Shown: positions 12,850 to 24,424, numbered from the stretch's first letter. The stretch is DNA of 64,000 bases from Hirundichthys speculiger (GCA_018398805.1 JAGFBZ010001896.1:1-64000); one strand, 5' to 3'. A program made the numbers and translations. Notes: generated by a model from the letters alone, not told the origin.

Positions 12850-13040
12850 AACAGCTGATTTGAACCGACTCCAGAACTGCAACCCTGCATGTTTCAGATG
12901 TTTCTCTGCTTCAGCGCACCTGATTCACATGACTGGGTTGTTAACAGACCTGGCTGACGAGCTGATGGTGATCCGATCATTTGAAACGTCTCAGACATGC
13001 AGGGTCGTGGCTCTGGAGGACCAGGGTTGACGACCTGCTG
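12850..13040. mobile_element. Degenerate relative of MITE family E
   Basis: Inverted similarity between CTCCAGAACTGCAACCCTGC and ACATGCAGGGTCGTGGCTCT, with CACCTGATTCACATGACTG inside, recalls the pair at 53077-53426. Ends are not sharply defined. Confidence 0.4.
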
Positions 13041-13778
13041 CAGTGGATCAGAACTTTTCTGTTTGAGGCTCAAACTCAGGCTGAACTGCAACAAAAACAT
13101 ACTGATGTGGACGAAGACTCGGTGTCACTTTGTGACGTTCTGTCTTTTGCCGTCTTTATACGGGAAGTTGGGTCCATTTAACTGGGACCTCTTTCTTTGT
13201 CCCAGTATCGACCCACAAGGGGAACCGACTTACTGACAAACTGTAGTCTAGTTATATTCCTGTTCCACCACACAGCCAACAGATCTCTTGGTTTAGAAGC
13301 CAACAGCGGACCGGACAAACGTCCTGTACGGTTCAGTTCTTCTTCTTTTTCCTCCTTCCAGTACTTCAACGTCAAACTGTGGAGCAGAACCACAGCTGGT
13401 TCCAGTCCCTCTGAGCGTTTACACCCAGGGACGAGCTCGTCCCTGGGTGCACCATCCAGCTGCATGAGTTCGGTTTCAGTCCGAATTGGTTGAATTGGTT
13501 ATTATCGTTAACAAAAACGAACGAAATGACGAAAACTAGAATTGAAAAAAACATTTTCATTAACTGACATAAAATAAAAACAAGTTTTTAAAAAAACGAC
13601 AACTAACTGAAACTTTGTGTTTACTTGATGTGTTTATAAAACGAACTAAAGTTAAGTATAATAATAGAACGTCCATTTGTAATTTTTTTTTCTCTTAAAC
13701 GTTTGAAATGTATTAACTTCGCTTCGCCGTACAACAACAACCGAAAAAAAAAAAAAAAAATTTTTAAGTGATCAGCAG

Positions 13779-13975
13779 TGATAGCTGCGGCAAAAGTTGG
13801 GAGAAAGCGTCTCAGTCCTATTTGGGATTTCTTTGACTATGACTGTGTTAACGATAAAAATAAGTGCCTTGTTGTAGAAGCAGGTGATACAATGTGTGGA
13901 ATAATTCTCAAGGAGAAAAAAACCCACAAATCCGAAAGTTGAAAAGCTCGCACAAGAAAGCTAACCAAGACTACC
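13779..13975 (+). pseudogene. BED-type zinc-finger exon of a hAT transposase, broken
   Basis: Reads VGRKRLSPIWDFFDYD, then KNKCLVVEAGDTMCGIIL, then KEKKTHKSES and a stop. A one-base shift resumes LKSSHKKANQDYLDKL, completing the Cys...His...His pattern of BED fingers (W-x-F-F near the start, paired Cys, terminal H). The catalytic region is absent. Confidence 0.6.
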
Positions 13976-14066
13976 TGGATAAGCTAGCCTAAGCTAGCCC
14001 CCTGGAAAGAAGGCTAACCAAGACTAGCTGGATAAGCTAGCCTAAGCTAGCCCCCTGGAAAGAGAA
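13962..14066. repeat. 54-bp minisatellite, two units
   Basis: Two units of CTAACCAAGACTA(C/G)CTGG followed by ATAAGCTAGCCTAAGCTAGC and CCCCTGGAAAGA. The first unit overlaps the end of the BED exon, so the repeat seems to have grown out of that exon. Confidence 0.85.
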
Positions 14067-14466
14067 GCTACAGCTGCAGGCCAGTCAACGTTGGGAAGGA
14101 ACGGGAGAAAACAGCAACTATAATGGACTGTTTCCATGGAGACCAGATAGCTGCTGGTCAGTAAATACGCAGGAACACCACAAGAGGGAAGACGCATTGA
14201 TAAATATGTTTATTGAGACCAGAATGTAAACACGACTGTGTGACTCGATAGCCTTCAAAAAGTTCGGTGCTTCACTCGAACCAAAATTACAACCCTAATT
14301 TACAAAATAAAACTAAAACTAACACTGAAACTAATAAAAACTAAACTAAAACTAAGTATTTCAAAACAAAAACGAATAAAAACTAGCAAAACTGCTCTAA
14401 AAACGGATTAAAACTAAGTGAATTTGAAAAACTAAAACTAATGGAAAATTCAAAACTATCATAACC

Positions 14467-15651
14467 CTGCTTGACCGCCGTCAGGCTCCTGTGCTGAATG
14501 AATCAGCTGAGAAGGCTGGATGTGCATGTGCATGTGTGCGTTAGTTTCAGAGAGGAGACTATTTAGCCTGGTGCTATGCAAATAACTTCTGCCTGTATTC
14601 ATTATGTAGCGAGGGGGGGGGGGGGGGGCTGTTATAGCTGGTGCCATCCTTCATTCGTGTCAGACGTCTCCAGAATCAAGACTGACTGGAGTAAATCTAA
14701 GACGAGCCGGATGACTCACCTGCTGCAGTGAAACACGTTTTGTTTTTCCATTTCATTTCTGTCCGTTCTGCTTTAGCGGACGCTCTGTAACCCGCGGGGG
14801 CGGGGACGTCATCGTCCACGTCGCGTCGTCCTCGGGTACGGAGGAGTGAAGCGTTACCTAATGCCCAGGAGACCACGACGCAACATGCCTTCATTTCCTG
14901 GAATAATAAGCGTTTACAGATTTCCCAGAGGGGGGGGGGGGGGGGGGGGGGGGGCTGTTACATGAAATGCAAAATTATTTTAATGCATTTCTCTTATTAA
15001 CGTGCCCTTTCTGACCCTGAACCATAAATAAAAACCATCATCCCAGCAGGCCGAAGGGTCTGTTCTGCAGTGAATCAAAGCCATCTGAAACATTTCAACA
15101 GATCAGCTGGTGTTTATATGAACAAGAGGATCCAGACCGTCCTCCAGATCTGCTCCCCTGAGCCTCCACGCTGCCCTGCGTCGCTCCCGATGCGTCTGGA
15201 GAGGAGAAGCGGCGTCGCGCAGATTTGTGAGAACGGGCGTGAAAACGGCGGAGAGAGGCTCTCCGTGATGACTTCACCGGTCCCAAATACCGCTGGGTGC
15301 TAAATCTGGGAAACGAGCGATAACTGAGCCGCTCAGCGGGGAGAAAGTGACGTCACGGGTTCTCAGGTGACCTTCCTTCTTTAGCGCGAGTCGAAGACGC
15401 GAGTCGAAGGTCAGGGTTCCCCCCGATTAACCCCGCGGCGGTGACGGCTGGCTTCAGAGAAGCGGCGCGTCGGCTTAGTTGGGTCCAGAGGGGTCAAATT
15501 ACACCTCTGCCTCTGTGGTCAGCACAAGTCAGGTGGTTTTAGATGAACAGCTAACTAGCATTACAGGGGGCACTGGGTTCATCCTGCTGAGAGTCAAAAT
15601 TAAGGCAGACGAATGTGGCATCTCTGACGATTCTGTACCCGATTTGCATTT
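14467..15651. other. No gene recognised; two long G runs and locally GC-rich sequence
   Basis: G runs at 14611-14628 and 14931-14954. The stretch 14760-15470 is GC- and CpG-richer than average, but I found no exon in it. Confidence 0.4.
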
Positions 15652-15659
15652 CTTTTCTT

Positions 15660-16820
15660 TAGGGATGTACGATAACTGTTTTTTAAAACCGATAACTTTC
15701 AGCTCCTAAAGGCCGATACCTATAACTGATAACACACATATACCTAAGATCATTACATCAATACTATGAACAAAATCAAAAGCAGTTTTGACTCTTTAAA
15801 TGAACTGATATTTATTTTTCCAATGAAAAACTATCGGCAAGCCTCTCAAACATTTTTGTAAAGCTATCAAACAAACCTATTTGATATCTCACATCGACTT
15901 AAATAAGGTTCATTACTGACTGATATAAAAAATAAAGGCTCCTTGAACTGATGGAAATACATGCATCAGAATTACTAACTGAAAAAGTTCATTCCTCAAT
16001 GACAATAAAAAATAATGCACAGTGCATAATGTACTGACACAAGTTAAGGCTTTTAAAAAAATACTCCATAGTAATAGAAAATTACATTTAAAAGGATTTT
16101 GGCTTGTGGTTCCACTCAAATAAATACCTTTGAGGTTTGTTTGTTTTTTTTAATCTCATGGAAGCTGTTGCTGAGAGAGAGGAGAGGCGGAGGGCTGCTC
16201 CTGGCTAGCTCACATTAGCTCATGTTAGCTCACGTTAGCGCGATTTCAAATCTCCATGGAAGCGATGGTTATGTTTCAGGTGGCTGATCGGGTTTGACGT
16301 ATTAAAGCTTGTGTTATTTTTCCCTCCTTCTCTTGGAGCATTTGTCACAAATAATCAGCGAACTATCTTCTTCTGGAACTTTAACGAAGTTCCATACAAT
16401 CCGGCATGTTTTTTTTTTTAAATCAGCGCGTTGTGCCGCAATGCTACATTTAAGATGTAACATAAATTCCTCCATACATTCGTTTGCTAGTCCTTCTTTT
16501 GGCCTTATCTATTTTTGTGTGAAAATACTGTGAATATCAATTAAAGTGAGCAACTACCAAAATTATGACCGAGTTAACGAGTTGTTTTCTGGCATGAGGG
16601 GGTATTCCTGATTTTCCTTACTGAGTAATCGTTTTTCTGATTATGCCGACGTCACTTGAACACAACATTCACTGCCGGTCATTCAAGGCTCAGAGGGAGC
16701 GAGGCACTGCTGTGTTGACAAAAATATATATGTTATCGGGGCTGTTCGTCATGATATCGGACTTATCGGGATGATGTCATAATTTCCTGTTATCGGCCCG
16801 ATAGTTATCGTGCACCCCTA
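15660..16820. mobile_element. hAT-type element, family C (TAGGGATGTACGATAAC)
   Basis: Ends TAGGGATGTACGATAAC and ATCGTGCACCCCTA, with the exact 8-bp duplication CTTTTCTT (15652-15659 and 16821-16828). Subterminal repeats resemble GATAACTTATCGG. The minus strand near 16390-16520 corresponds to the BED-type exon seen more clearly in the copy at 32530. Confidence 0.9.
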
Positions 16821-17662
16821 CTTTTCTTCCAAACAAGGGAAGGAAAATAATACAATTATTCAAATAAACAGTGGTGATGAACGGCACATGTAGAGGGGAA
16901 ATGAAATAAGAGATGAGCCGCTGGCCAGCGCCTGTTATATCTCAGCTCTGTTAAGGTTACGGGCTGTCAAAGTGTCATTCGGCCAAACCAAATTAGTTAA
17001 GCTCCACTGTTGGCAAACATGACACCACCCGGGGGGGGAGGGGGGGGGAGTCTACTGGTCCTTCAAAGCCAAATAAACTGCAGTTATGCATTTCTGTTCA
17101 AAGCGCTGGATGCAACTTCGCCCTCGTGAACAGGTCTGTTGATTCCTGCAGAGCCCGAAGGCCCGAATCTGCTATGATGCAAAAAAGAAAAAAAAAAAAC
17201 TGTGGAGCAACAGGCGGAAAACGTTGCACAACGTTCTGCACTTCCTCAGTGCTTTTATCAAACATCTGTGCAGGGTGTCGGTCAGCAGCCCCGACAGCCC
17301 AACGCTGCCTTGCCTAATGATTTTAAAAAGGAAAAACAAAAAAAAAAGGGTTTAGAGCTGTGACGACCATCGGGCAGGACGGAGCGTCTCAGAGCCAGTC
17401 AAACCAGTCTGCATGCTAAAGGTTATACAAGACTGAAAGCTGCGACTCCAGTTACGTCTTCTTTGTATTATCCTCTGAAAGACTGCAGCTGGACTACTCC
17501 CAGTTTGTGTTTGTCATGTATTAGCTGTAAATCAGCTTTGATCCACGCATCTGGTTTAAACCTCCGACAAACCTACGGCTCCTTCCACAAACATCAGAGT
17601 CGCTCGAAAAAAACGGAATTTCCTGCATCCTTCAAATACGGTTTTAAACCGTCTCTTTAGAC

Positions 17663-19615
17663 CCGGGGTGTTAGACTCATTTTCACTGAGGGCCACATCA
17701 GCATCATGGTTGAAGGGCCAGATCGACAACATGAATGTAACAAAACGCAATGAAAATCAAAATAAATTAAACTACACCTTATTATATTGTTAAATAACGG
17801 TTTCTGTATTTATTATGTACTCAAGTTTCAAATATTTAAGTCACTATTATATTAAACATCACTGACCTTTGTTTCAGAAGCAGATCTTTGTTTTTCTTTC
17901 AGGCTAAATTTAGCACACTTAGCTCCGTGTTTGCTGTCAAAATGCCTACGCGGATTAAACTCTTTCACGACTGACACCCGCCTCAAAACACAAAAGACAT
18001 ACTGTTATTTCACCTTGAGATCCAAACTTGTAATTGTTCTCCCATCGTTCATGAAACTACATTCCTTGTACATCAATTTTTCTTTTCTTGGACATGTTGG
18101 GGTTCGTTTGTAAAGGTTTTAGTTTGTAAAGTCCATCAGTTCTGAAAAATCGTCTTGCTCATAGCTACTGTTATCGTTGTGGGTAGCGATGAAATGCATT
18201 ATGGGAGATGTAGTTTATTGTCAACATGCGCTTTAACCCTCATACCGCCGACTGGGGTCCGAGGTGTACTTTTTGTCATATCTCAGAGGTGCTTTATTCT
18301 ATAATTCCAATTTTTCATGACTTTGTCAATCAATTTGTTCCTAATGATGTCATATGATTTTTTTCTGTTTCTGTCTTTATCTGTGATTTTTAAAAATTCC
18401 AATACATTGGGGTCCAAGAGGAACCCAGTCAAAATCTCTAATTCCGCCTATGTATTTTTAATAGATGGAACCATTTATTGAGTCAATGTTTGCCATGGGT
18501 CCTAATTTAAAGTATCTAACTTTTGTATTTTTGACTTTTGTATTAAAATTCAAATAAAATTAAAATGTAGTGACATTTAAATGATTGTGGGTTTATTTAA
18601 GTTTTTTACATATATTATGTTCAAAATGACCTTGGTTGGTTTCACCATATAAATACAACACAAATAATGTTTACTTGAAATTACTGAACACTAAATTATA
18701 TCAGAATCAAGTCTAACGTGACTACCATAGAGATGGTAATAGAGAGGGAAAAGCTGCGCTGTAGCCTCATTCTTTAACTGATTTGAAAAATTTCAATGGA
18801 TTTGTGCTTAGCTCAGATAGGATCTTAATTGCTGTAAAGGAGATCATAAAATTCCACTGTTGACATTTTTGGGTTAAAGAAAAGTATATTTTCGTTTTAT
18901 AAAAATATGCAAATTAACTATAACTTTCTTAAAATAATAATAATCTGTTGTTGTTTTTTTCCTCAGATGACATTTAATACATCAGTAATAATATTCTGAG
19001 AAGAAAAATGTTGTAATTTTTCTTTGATGGTTGTTTACTTTAGACACTTTATATTGGTTTGCAAACTTTGCACTACAAGGTTACAGATTTCAGAAAGTTG
19101 AAACAATAATTTGTTTATATTGTTTGCATTTTTTTATAGCTGAACTTCAGTGCAAAAATGTGTTTTTCCTCTCAGAAACTGTTGTGCACTTTAAAAAAAA
19201 TGTGAAAGCTACTGTACCTCTGTACCTACCTGTTTTTGCTGCACTAAAATGTATGTTTGTGACAGTTCAGCCTAAATGTCCTTTCAAAATAAAGTTGAAA
19301 AGTAAGCAATGAAATTTTTGACAAACTTTTCAGAGAATAACTGAAAACATACTTTATTATGGTATATCGTGATATATATCGTTATCGTGATATAAAATAG
19401 TCCATATCGTGATATATAATTTTTTCCATATCGCCCAGCACTAAATCCATGTATGCGAAATGTCGGTAGAATGAGGGTTAAAGCGGCGTTAGCTTATTTT
19501 ATGTCTTAAAATATCGGTTTAAAATTTAAGCCAATAGTGCCCAAGCTCTCGAGGGCCACATAAAATGACGTGACGGGCCACATTTGGCCCGCGGGCCTTG
19601 TGTTTGACACATGTG
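17663..19615 (-). mobile_element. hAT-Charlie-like element, with a piggyBac-type insertion
   Basis: Runs from the CCGGGGTGTTAGACTC end to the TTGACACATGTG end, flanked by CTTTAGAC / CTCTAGAC (7/8). Minus-strand exon remnants encode the BED-like N-terminus seen at 31043-31321. The element is split at a TTAA by 18237-19477. Confidence 0.85.
18237..19477. mobile_element. piggyBac-type element nested in a Charlie-like hAT
   Basis: Inverted ends CCCTCATACCGCCGAC and GTCGGTAGAATGAGGG are flanked by TTAA on both sides (18233-18236 and 19478-19481). Removing it with one TTAA restores the host element (GCGCTTTAAAGCGGCG). Its right part contains a truncated family B hAT, ending CGCCCAGCACTA near 19443. 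No transposase frame. Confidence 0.9.
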
Positions 19616-20142
19616 CTCTAGACGTTGCTTCCTCATCCTGGTCATCAGAAAGGAAATCAGTCCCCCTTTGTCCCTACGGAGTCGCCACGTGAAAAAACGC
19701 AAGTTTATCAAGCCAAAGGGAAACAGGGACTCAAACTGTGGAGACGGTGCTTCAGAAATCAGAGAAATTAGTGACGGATGACCAGCCTCCATCCAGACGT
19801 GACCGAACATCTGGAGCGGCGGTACCACCTCCCCAGCAAAGAGCCTGAGACTGAATGATGCTGAAAACGTAGACAGCAAGTCAACATTTATTTTGACGTG
19901 GAACGACCTCATCAGCTTCCATCCCTGCTGGAGGTTAAATCACTTCACCTGCGCCAGTCTGAGGAGTCCTCAGGACAACAACACCTGAACACATTCTGGC
20001 ATGGATTCGGATCCGATCACTCATTTGAAGGTGGACAGGGACACCTGCCTCCATGTTGTCTTCATCGTCTGGACACGGAGGCGCCCAGGGACAGATTCAT
20101 CCCCCCGTTACTGAACTACCAGCGGCGGCTGCGTGTGCTTTT

Positions 20143-20222
20143 ATTCCACGACGATCCCACTCAGAAGTCTCGCCAAGCTGTTAAAAGCTGCGGCCTTCGA
20201 CGATTCAAATCAACGCACCAAG
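20143..20222. repeat. 80-bp direct repeat, left copy, flanking a hAT-like element
   Basis: Runs from ATTCCACGACGATCCC to AATCAACGCACCAAG and ends exactly where the element begins. The partner is 20990-21069, with about five mismatches in 80 positions. Confidence 0.9.
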
Positions 20223-20989
20223 CAGGGTTTCCCGTTGTCCAGTAATTGCCAGACTTTGTCCGGTAAATTATGCCGAAGTCCGGTATTTTATAATCTCTCC
20301 GGTCAAAATGTCCGGTGCAAATACTCCTCCCAAGCACAATTTCAGTTGTGATAAAATGGGTAATTTCCACATCATTTTATGAAAAAAACATACTTTTTTT
20401 TTACTAATGAGTAGTGTGTGTGTGAATGAATGAATGTAGCCTATATGTGGAACGAAACTTTTTTTTTCTGCGTGGAACAAAACTTGTCGCATTTGTTTCA
20501 TTAAATCTAACAAACCGCGCACCACAACAGAGAGGTCTTTGACATGGCGAAACAGGCGAATCTCAAAAGCTATTTTCTAAAACGAAAAAGCTCTAATGGC
20601 GAGGGTGATGATGAGTCTAACTCTAAAAGGCTATCTGAAGAGATGGAGACTACCACAGATGATGCTGTGGCTCCCGCCGAAAAGAAACCGAAATGTCGGG
20701 GGTTCAGACTTAAATGGAAAAGACAAATATCCCTGGCTGAGGTGCGACATTATCGATGGATCAGAGCCCGTGAGTCAATTGACGGGACTTATTTTATTTG
20801 AAATAGCCTGTTTTTCAATAAAGATACTATTAAATGACTTGCATTGATATCGTACTACTGCATATGATTTATTTTTAACCTCAATAAATTCATATAGCCT
20901 ATGTGACCGGAATTTCAAACATTTATCCGGTATATTGAAAACCTGCTGGTCACATTGTCCGGTGTCAATTTTTTCTAGCGGAAACACTG
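20223..20989 (+). mobile_element. hAT-like element (CAGGGTTTCCCG) with ZNF862-like first exon
   Basis: Ends CAGGGTTTCCCGTTG and CTAGCGGAAACACTG form imperfect inverted repeats. TCCGGT(A/C)AA-type motifs are repeated near both ends. It is flanked not by an 8-bp but by an 80-bp direct repeat. It contains one exon (20544-20769) and no catalytic domain. Confidence 0.75.
20544..20769 (+). pseudogene. N-terminal exon of a ZNF862/ZMYM-like hAT protein, one frameshift
   Basis: Starts MAKQANLKSYFLKRKSS. After an acidic, charged stretch the frame shifts by one base near 20725, where another frame gives KDKYPWLRCDIIDGSEP, the KYPWL motif that precedes the TTF/ZMYM-type finger in hAT proteins of the ZNF862 group. 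A GTGAGTC donor follows at 20770, so the finger cysteines would lie in a missing exon. QANLKSYF matches the PCNA-binding (PIP box) pattern Q-x-x-L-x-x-Y-F. Confidence 0.55.
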
Positions 20990-21069
20990 ATTCCACGGCG
21001 ATCCCACTCAGAGGTCTCGCCAAGCTGTTAAACGCCGCGGCCTTCGACGATTCAAATCAACGCACCAAG
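20990..21069. repeat. 80-bp direct repeat, right copy, flanking a hAT-like element
   Basis: Starts directly after the element's CACTG end and matches 20143-20222 along its full 80 bp (ATTCCACGGCGATCCC to CAACGCACCAAG). Confidence 0.9.
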
Positions 21070-21929
21070 TGAAAACGTGCGCGTTCATGTGCGTATAGAG
21101 CGGGAGGGTCTGATTCGGGAACGTTCTAGCGCCGGATACCGAGCTCCGGCCCGCTGAGGTCGGACCTCTCAGGGTGCGTCTCAATCCCGAGCTCTGAACG
21201 GGACCTGATGTCACCTTCGCCACTGTAGCTCCGTGACCCAGTTTCACTGCCGACGCGCCGCCACGAGGTGACGCACGGCCGCCACGAGAGACGACCGGGA
21301 TGGAGGTCAGAAGACGCTGTGGTCGGTTCTCGCCCACAGTAGGACTGGAAGACCTCCAGAGCTGGACAACCCCTGAGAATGTTAAATATTCCCTGAAATG
21401 AAACTGAGAGGGATACTCCTGCACTGCTTTAATAATATTAGATTAAATAAAGCAAATGCATGAACCACCATCAATCAATCAAACTTGCACAAACATTTCC
21501 ATCTACCAGAGAGAGGAGCAACATGGGGAATAAGCTGAGCAGATACACTTAGAGTCTTAAAATACCTCCAGGACGCGAGTCATTTTGTAACATGAACTTC
21601 TGTGTTGTTGTTTTTGTTTTGTTTTTTTACTCGCTGGTTATGTCAATGACAAATCCAGGACTGGGTTAAAATAGGAAAGTGCACACGCAGCGCTGGGGGG
21701 AAGGGGGGGAAGGGGGGGGGGGTTAATGAGTCTCAGGTTGTAAAAGGAGCCGATGAAGTCAAAGAAGTAAACGGCGTAAATTTAAACTTGGGCTTTAAGG
21801 CGTACATCTTTACGACCTGTGACTGGTTCAGCCTGATAGTCCTGAGCTCAGCCAACTGAAAATAATTTGACAGCGTTTTTTTTTTTTTTTTAAGTTTACA
21901 CAGCCAGAAATTCTACATTTTTCCTCACA
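21070..21929. other. No gene recognised; CpG-rich patch then unique sequence
   Basis: 21090-21310 is CpG-rich. The 138-codon minus-strand frame crosses the 80-bp repeat and has no recognisable domain. A G-rich run lies near 21695-21722. Confidence 0.4.
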
Positions 21930-22345
21930 AATTTGCAAGTTTACAAAGTCGAGGTTCAGAGTCTTAATGGAATATTTCATGAAACTATCAAAACTTTGTT
22001 TTCTTGGGTTACATTGGTCCAAAGCAAGATTGGCAAAAATAACACCAAATATTGATCTTAAATGTGCTCGCTGTGGAACAGCAACAGCTACTTTATCACA
22101 TATGTTCTGGTTTTGTCCAAAGTAAACAGATTTTTGGCAAACAATATTTAAATTCTTTTCTGACCTGCTAGGAATATCCATAGAACCTCTTGCCTGTGAT
22201 GTAATGTAGACTTGTGGTGGTGCAGTGGGGTGGGTTGTTCGGGGGTGGGATTGTGTCGAAATATGTCAAAGTGTATGCCAAATTTTATCTTATACAACTT
22301 AAAAAAATAAAAAATACTTTGAATGAAAAAATAAAATAAAAACTT
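21930..22345 (+). mobile_element. 3' end of an L1-type LINE
   Basis: A plus-strand frame reads LHWSKARLAKITPNIDLKCA, then RCGTATATLSHMFWFCPK. This is the C-terminal C-x-x-C...H...C knuckle of L1-clade reverse transcriptases. One in-frame stop follows, then TDFWQTIFKFFSDLLG, a normal C-terminus. A noncoding tail ends in an A-rich stretch. The element is strongly 5'-truncated. Confidence 0.7.
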
Positions 22346-22517
22346 TGTTTTCTTGGGAGTTTTACCTCCCACTCGGTCATGCAATTTGTGCCAAACCTTG
22401 CCAGTGATCCATGTGGGCAATGAATAAATGATTAACAACAATAATAATAATAAACCTACACTAAAACAAACTGCTCGGTCCTAATCTAGGTAAAATGTTC
22501 AATTAATCGTGAAATTA

Positions 22518-23184
22518 CCATATTTTCTGGACTATAAGCCGCACCTGAATATAAGCCGCACCCATTAAAATATAAACGAAACATATATTTTGTCACATAT
22601 AAGCTGCACCCGGACTATAAACCGTCGGTATCCAGGCTGAGAAATAAGATATTTACATCCAACGATTTTGTACCATAAGTGTTTATTCATATACCTGAAC
22701 TGATTTTTCCTCCTCCTGTGTACTGAAACCCCCCCCACACAGCAAAGACATCCGGAACAGACCCGCGAAACGGACCCGTATCGCAGTCCACTTGCAGTGC
22801 CAGATCCGCTCCACTGCGATTAAAACCTTACCTCTGCGGCGGGTCCGCTCAGAACCCTGAAATCCACTGGGGAACCGACAAACTGATAAATCCAGGTGTG
22901 TCCAAGTAGCCACAATGGTCAGACACACCTGGATTAATCAGTTTGTCCAATAATAACAGGTATTGATGCTCACAAAATGAATGTAGAGTAGCATAGCCAA
23001 CGTAGGCTAGTTAACAAAAACAGAATAGCCTTTAACTACTCGGTTTGTTTTTTGGTTTTTGCACTTCCTGCTAGAGCGCCCCCTGAGGGCTGAAGAAAAA
23101 TTAATAGAATAGCCGCATCTCTGTATAAACCTCATGGTTTAAAGCGTGGGACAAAAGTAGCGGCTTATAGTCCGGAAAATACGG
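22518..23184. mobile_element. TA-flanked DNA transposon with TATTTTC(C/T)GGACTATAAGCCGC ends
   Basis: Inverted ends CCATATTTTCTGGACTATAA and TTATAGTCCGGAAAATACGG are bounded by TA (22516-22517 and 23185-23186). Extra internal copies of ATAAGCCGCACC lie near the left end. No transposase is seen, and the TA duplication suggests Tc1/mariner affinity. Confidence 0.75.
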
Positions 23185-23481
23185 TATATTACATCTTAAA
23201 CTGTGCAACTAGCTTCTATCCCTTCATGGATGACGGGTCAAGAAGCTGAAAGATCTCAAACTGTGCACTTTATTTAAATATTTAGTCTTCATTTGTCAGT
23301 CATTTGGTCTGACTAGAATAAAATGTTTAAAAATAGTCAAAGCAACAACTCCAACAACTAACAAATAGTAAAAGAAAAGCAAATTGTTTAGTCATTTGGG
23401 TTTCTTTAAAGGATAAAACTAAATAATACTGAATAATACCAAACCAGCTGTGGTCTAAGCTCCACTGACATGGTTATTTAC

Positions 23482-23697
23482 CTTCTCGTCGTCCTCTTCT
23501 TCCTCTTCCTCCTCCTCCTCATCGCTTCTGTCCTCTTCGTCCTCGTTCACGCTTTCAAAGCCCCGGCTGTGACCGTCACGTCCATCCCCGTAAACTTTGA
23601 CGCCCGCCGCCGTCTCCTCTCCCTCGGACACGGTCTGCGAGCCCGACGACGTCCGGCTCTCGCCGCTTCCAGACGCCTGAAGACGTCCCTGCTCCAT
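23482..23697 (-). CDS. First coding exon of an unidentified minus-strand gene, acidic tail
   Basis: Reading the minus strand from ATG at 23697, the exon encodes 72 residues beginning MEQGRLQASGSGESRTSSGS. It is Ser/Gly/Glu-rich and ends in a Glu/Asp run (DRSDEEEEEEEEEDDEK). A GTAAAT donor follows immediately at 23481, in phase 0, so the exon is closed by a plausible splice site, not by its stop codon. Upstream on the minus strand lies a GC-rich block with an inverted CCAAT box. Such low-complexity acidic N-termini are common in nuclear proteins, but I do not recognise the family and could not find the next exon between 1 and 23460. It may lie beyond the left edge. Confidence 0.5.
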
Positions 23698-24090
23698 GAC
23701 GTAGCGCCGGAGCCTCTAATTAAGCCGTCCGCGCACCTGTGCGCCTCATTTTCGCTGGGAGCCGCGAGACCACTCTATTTATTTATTTTTGTATCTGTTT
23801 CTTTTCCTTTCCCTGCCGAAGTAACAGCGAAGTCACGACGCTGACGTCGAAAGTTTGAGCCGTCGGCTGCGGGCGCCTATCTGGTCCGTCCAGGACCCGG
23901 GTCTGGGCTCCCCGCTTCCGTTGAGACTAGGTTCGGTCGCTCACGGCTCGTCCAGCTGCGCGTCCATGCTGTCACTGCCCCTCATATCACTCAACTGCAG
24001 CCCCCAAAACAAGCCCCGCCCACAGCGTGCGAGGGCGGACCAATCAGAGCGCGGCGTCCGCCTGAATTGTGTTTCCACGAGCGGGACGAG
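23540..24090 (-). promoter_or_regulatory. GC-rich, CpG-island-like promoter block of the minus-strand gene
   Basis: The block is GC- and CpG-rich compared with the AT-rich surroundings and overlaps the minus-strand first exon. It contains GACCAATCAGAGCG near 24035 (CCAAT core, here on the plus strand), TGACGTCG near 23843 and TGACGTAG at about 23697. These look like CCAAT and CRE-type sites. It reads as a promoter firing to the left. No measured transcription start is available. Confidence 0.45.
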
Positions 24091-24424
24091 CGCGGGGTCT
24101 CATGGGGGATTATCGGGGCTGTAACTGTCACTGTGACTTATTTGTGTTCGTTCTTCTGATTCTCATATGTTAATTGGGATTTTCTTGTTTTGTTTGTTTG
24201 TTAGTTTGTTTTCTAGTGCGCTGACTTTCTTTATCTCTGTGTCTTTATCTGTGAACGCAGCTCAAACACGCCCACGCGCGGCACAGAAACACCAACATCC
24301 CACTCCTTTACTTTTAACTTCTCCCTGATCAGAATCTGTTTGCACGCACATTATTCAATTTTTGTTTCCTTCTTCTGTCTTGTCATGTCTCACACTGTAC
24401 AGCTGCATCCACAGGTTTACTCAC

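Larger units (their letters stand above)
13498..14466 (+). mobile_element. hAT-like element with BED exon and two-unit 54-bp repeat
   Basis: A copy, in opposite orientation, of the element at 40348-41458. It begins GTTATTATCGTTAACAAAAA and ends CAAAACTATCATAAC. It is A-rich with AAACTAAAACTAA subterminal repeats. The interior holds a BED-like exon (about 13779-13975) and two units of a GCTAGC-rich repeat. No reliable target duplication was seen. Confidence 0.7.

Noticed and set aside
19526..19912. 128-codon minus-strand frame
   Set aside because: It starts in unique sequence and ends inside the Charlie-like element terminus. No motif and no splice context.
23470..23844. 124-codon plus-strand frame rich in Leu/Arg
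   Set aside because: Antisense shadow of the acidic minus-strand exon. The GAG/GAA repeats read as Leu/Phe/Ser on the other strand.
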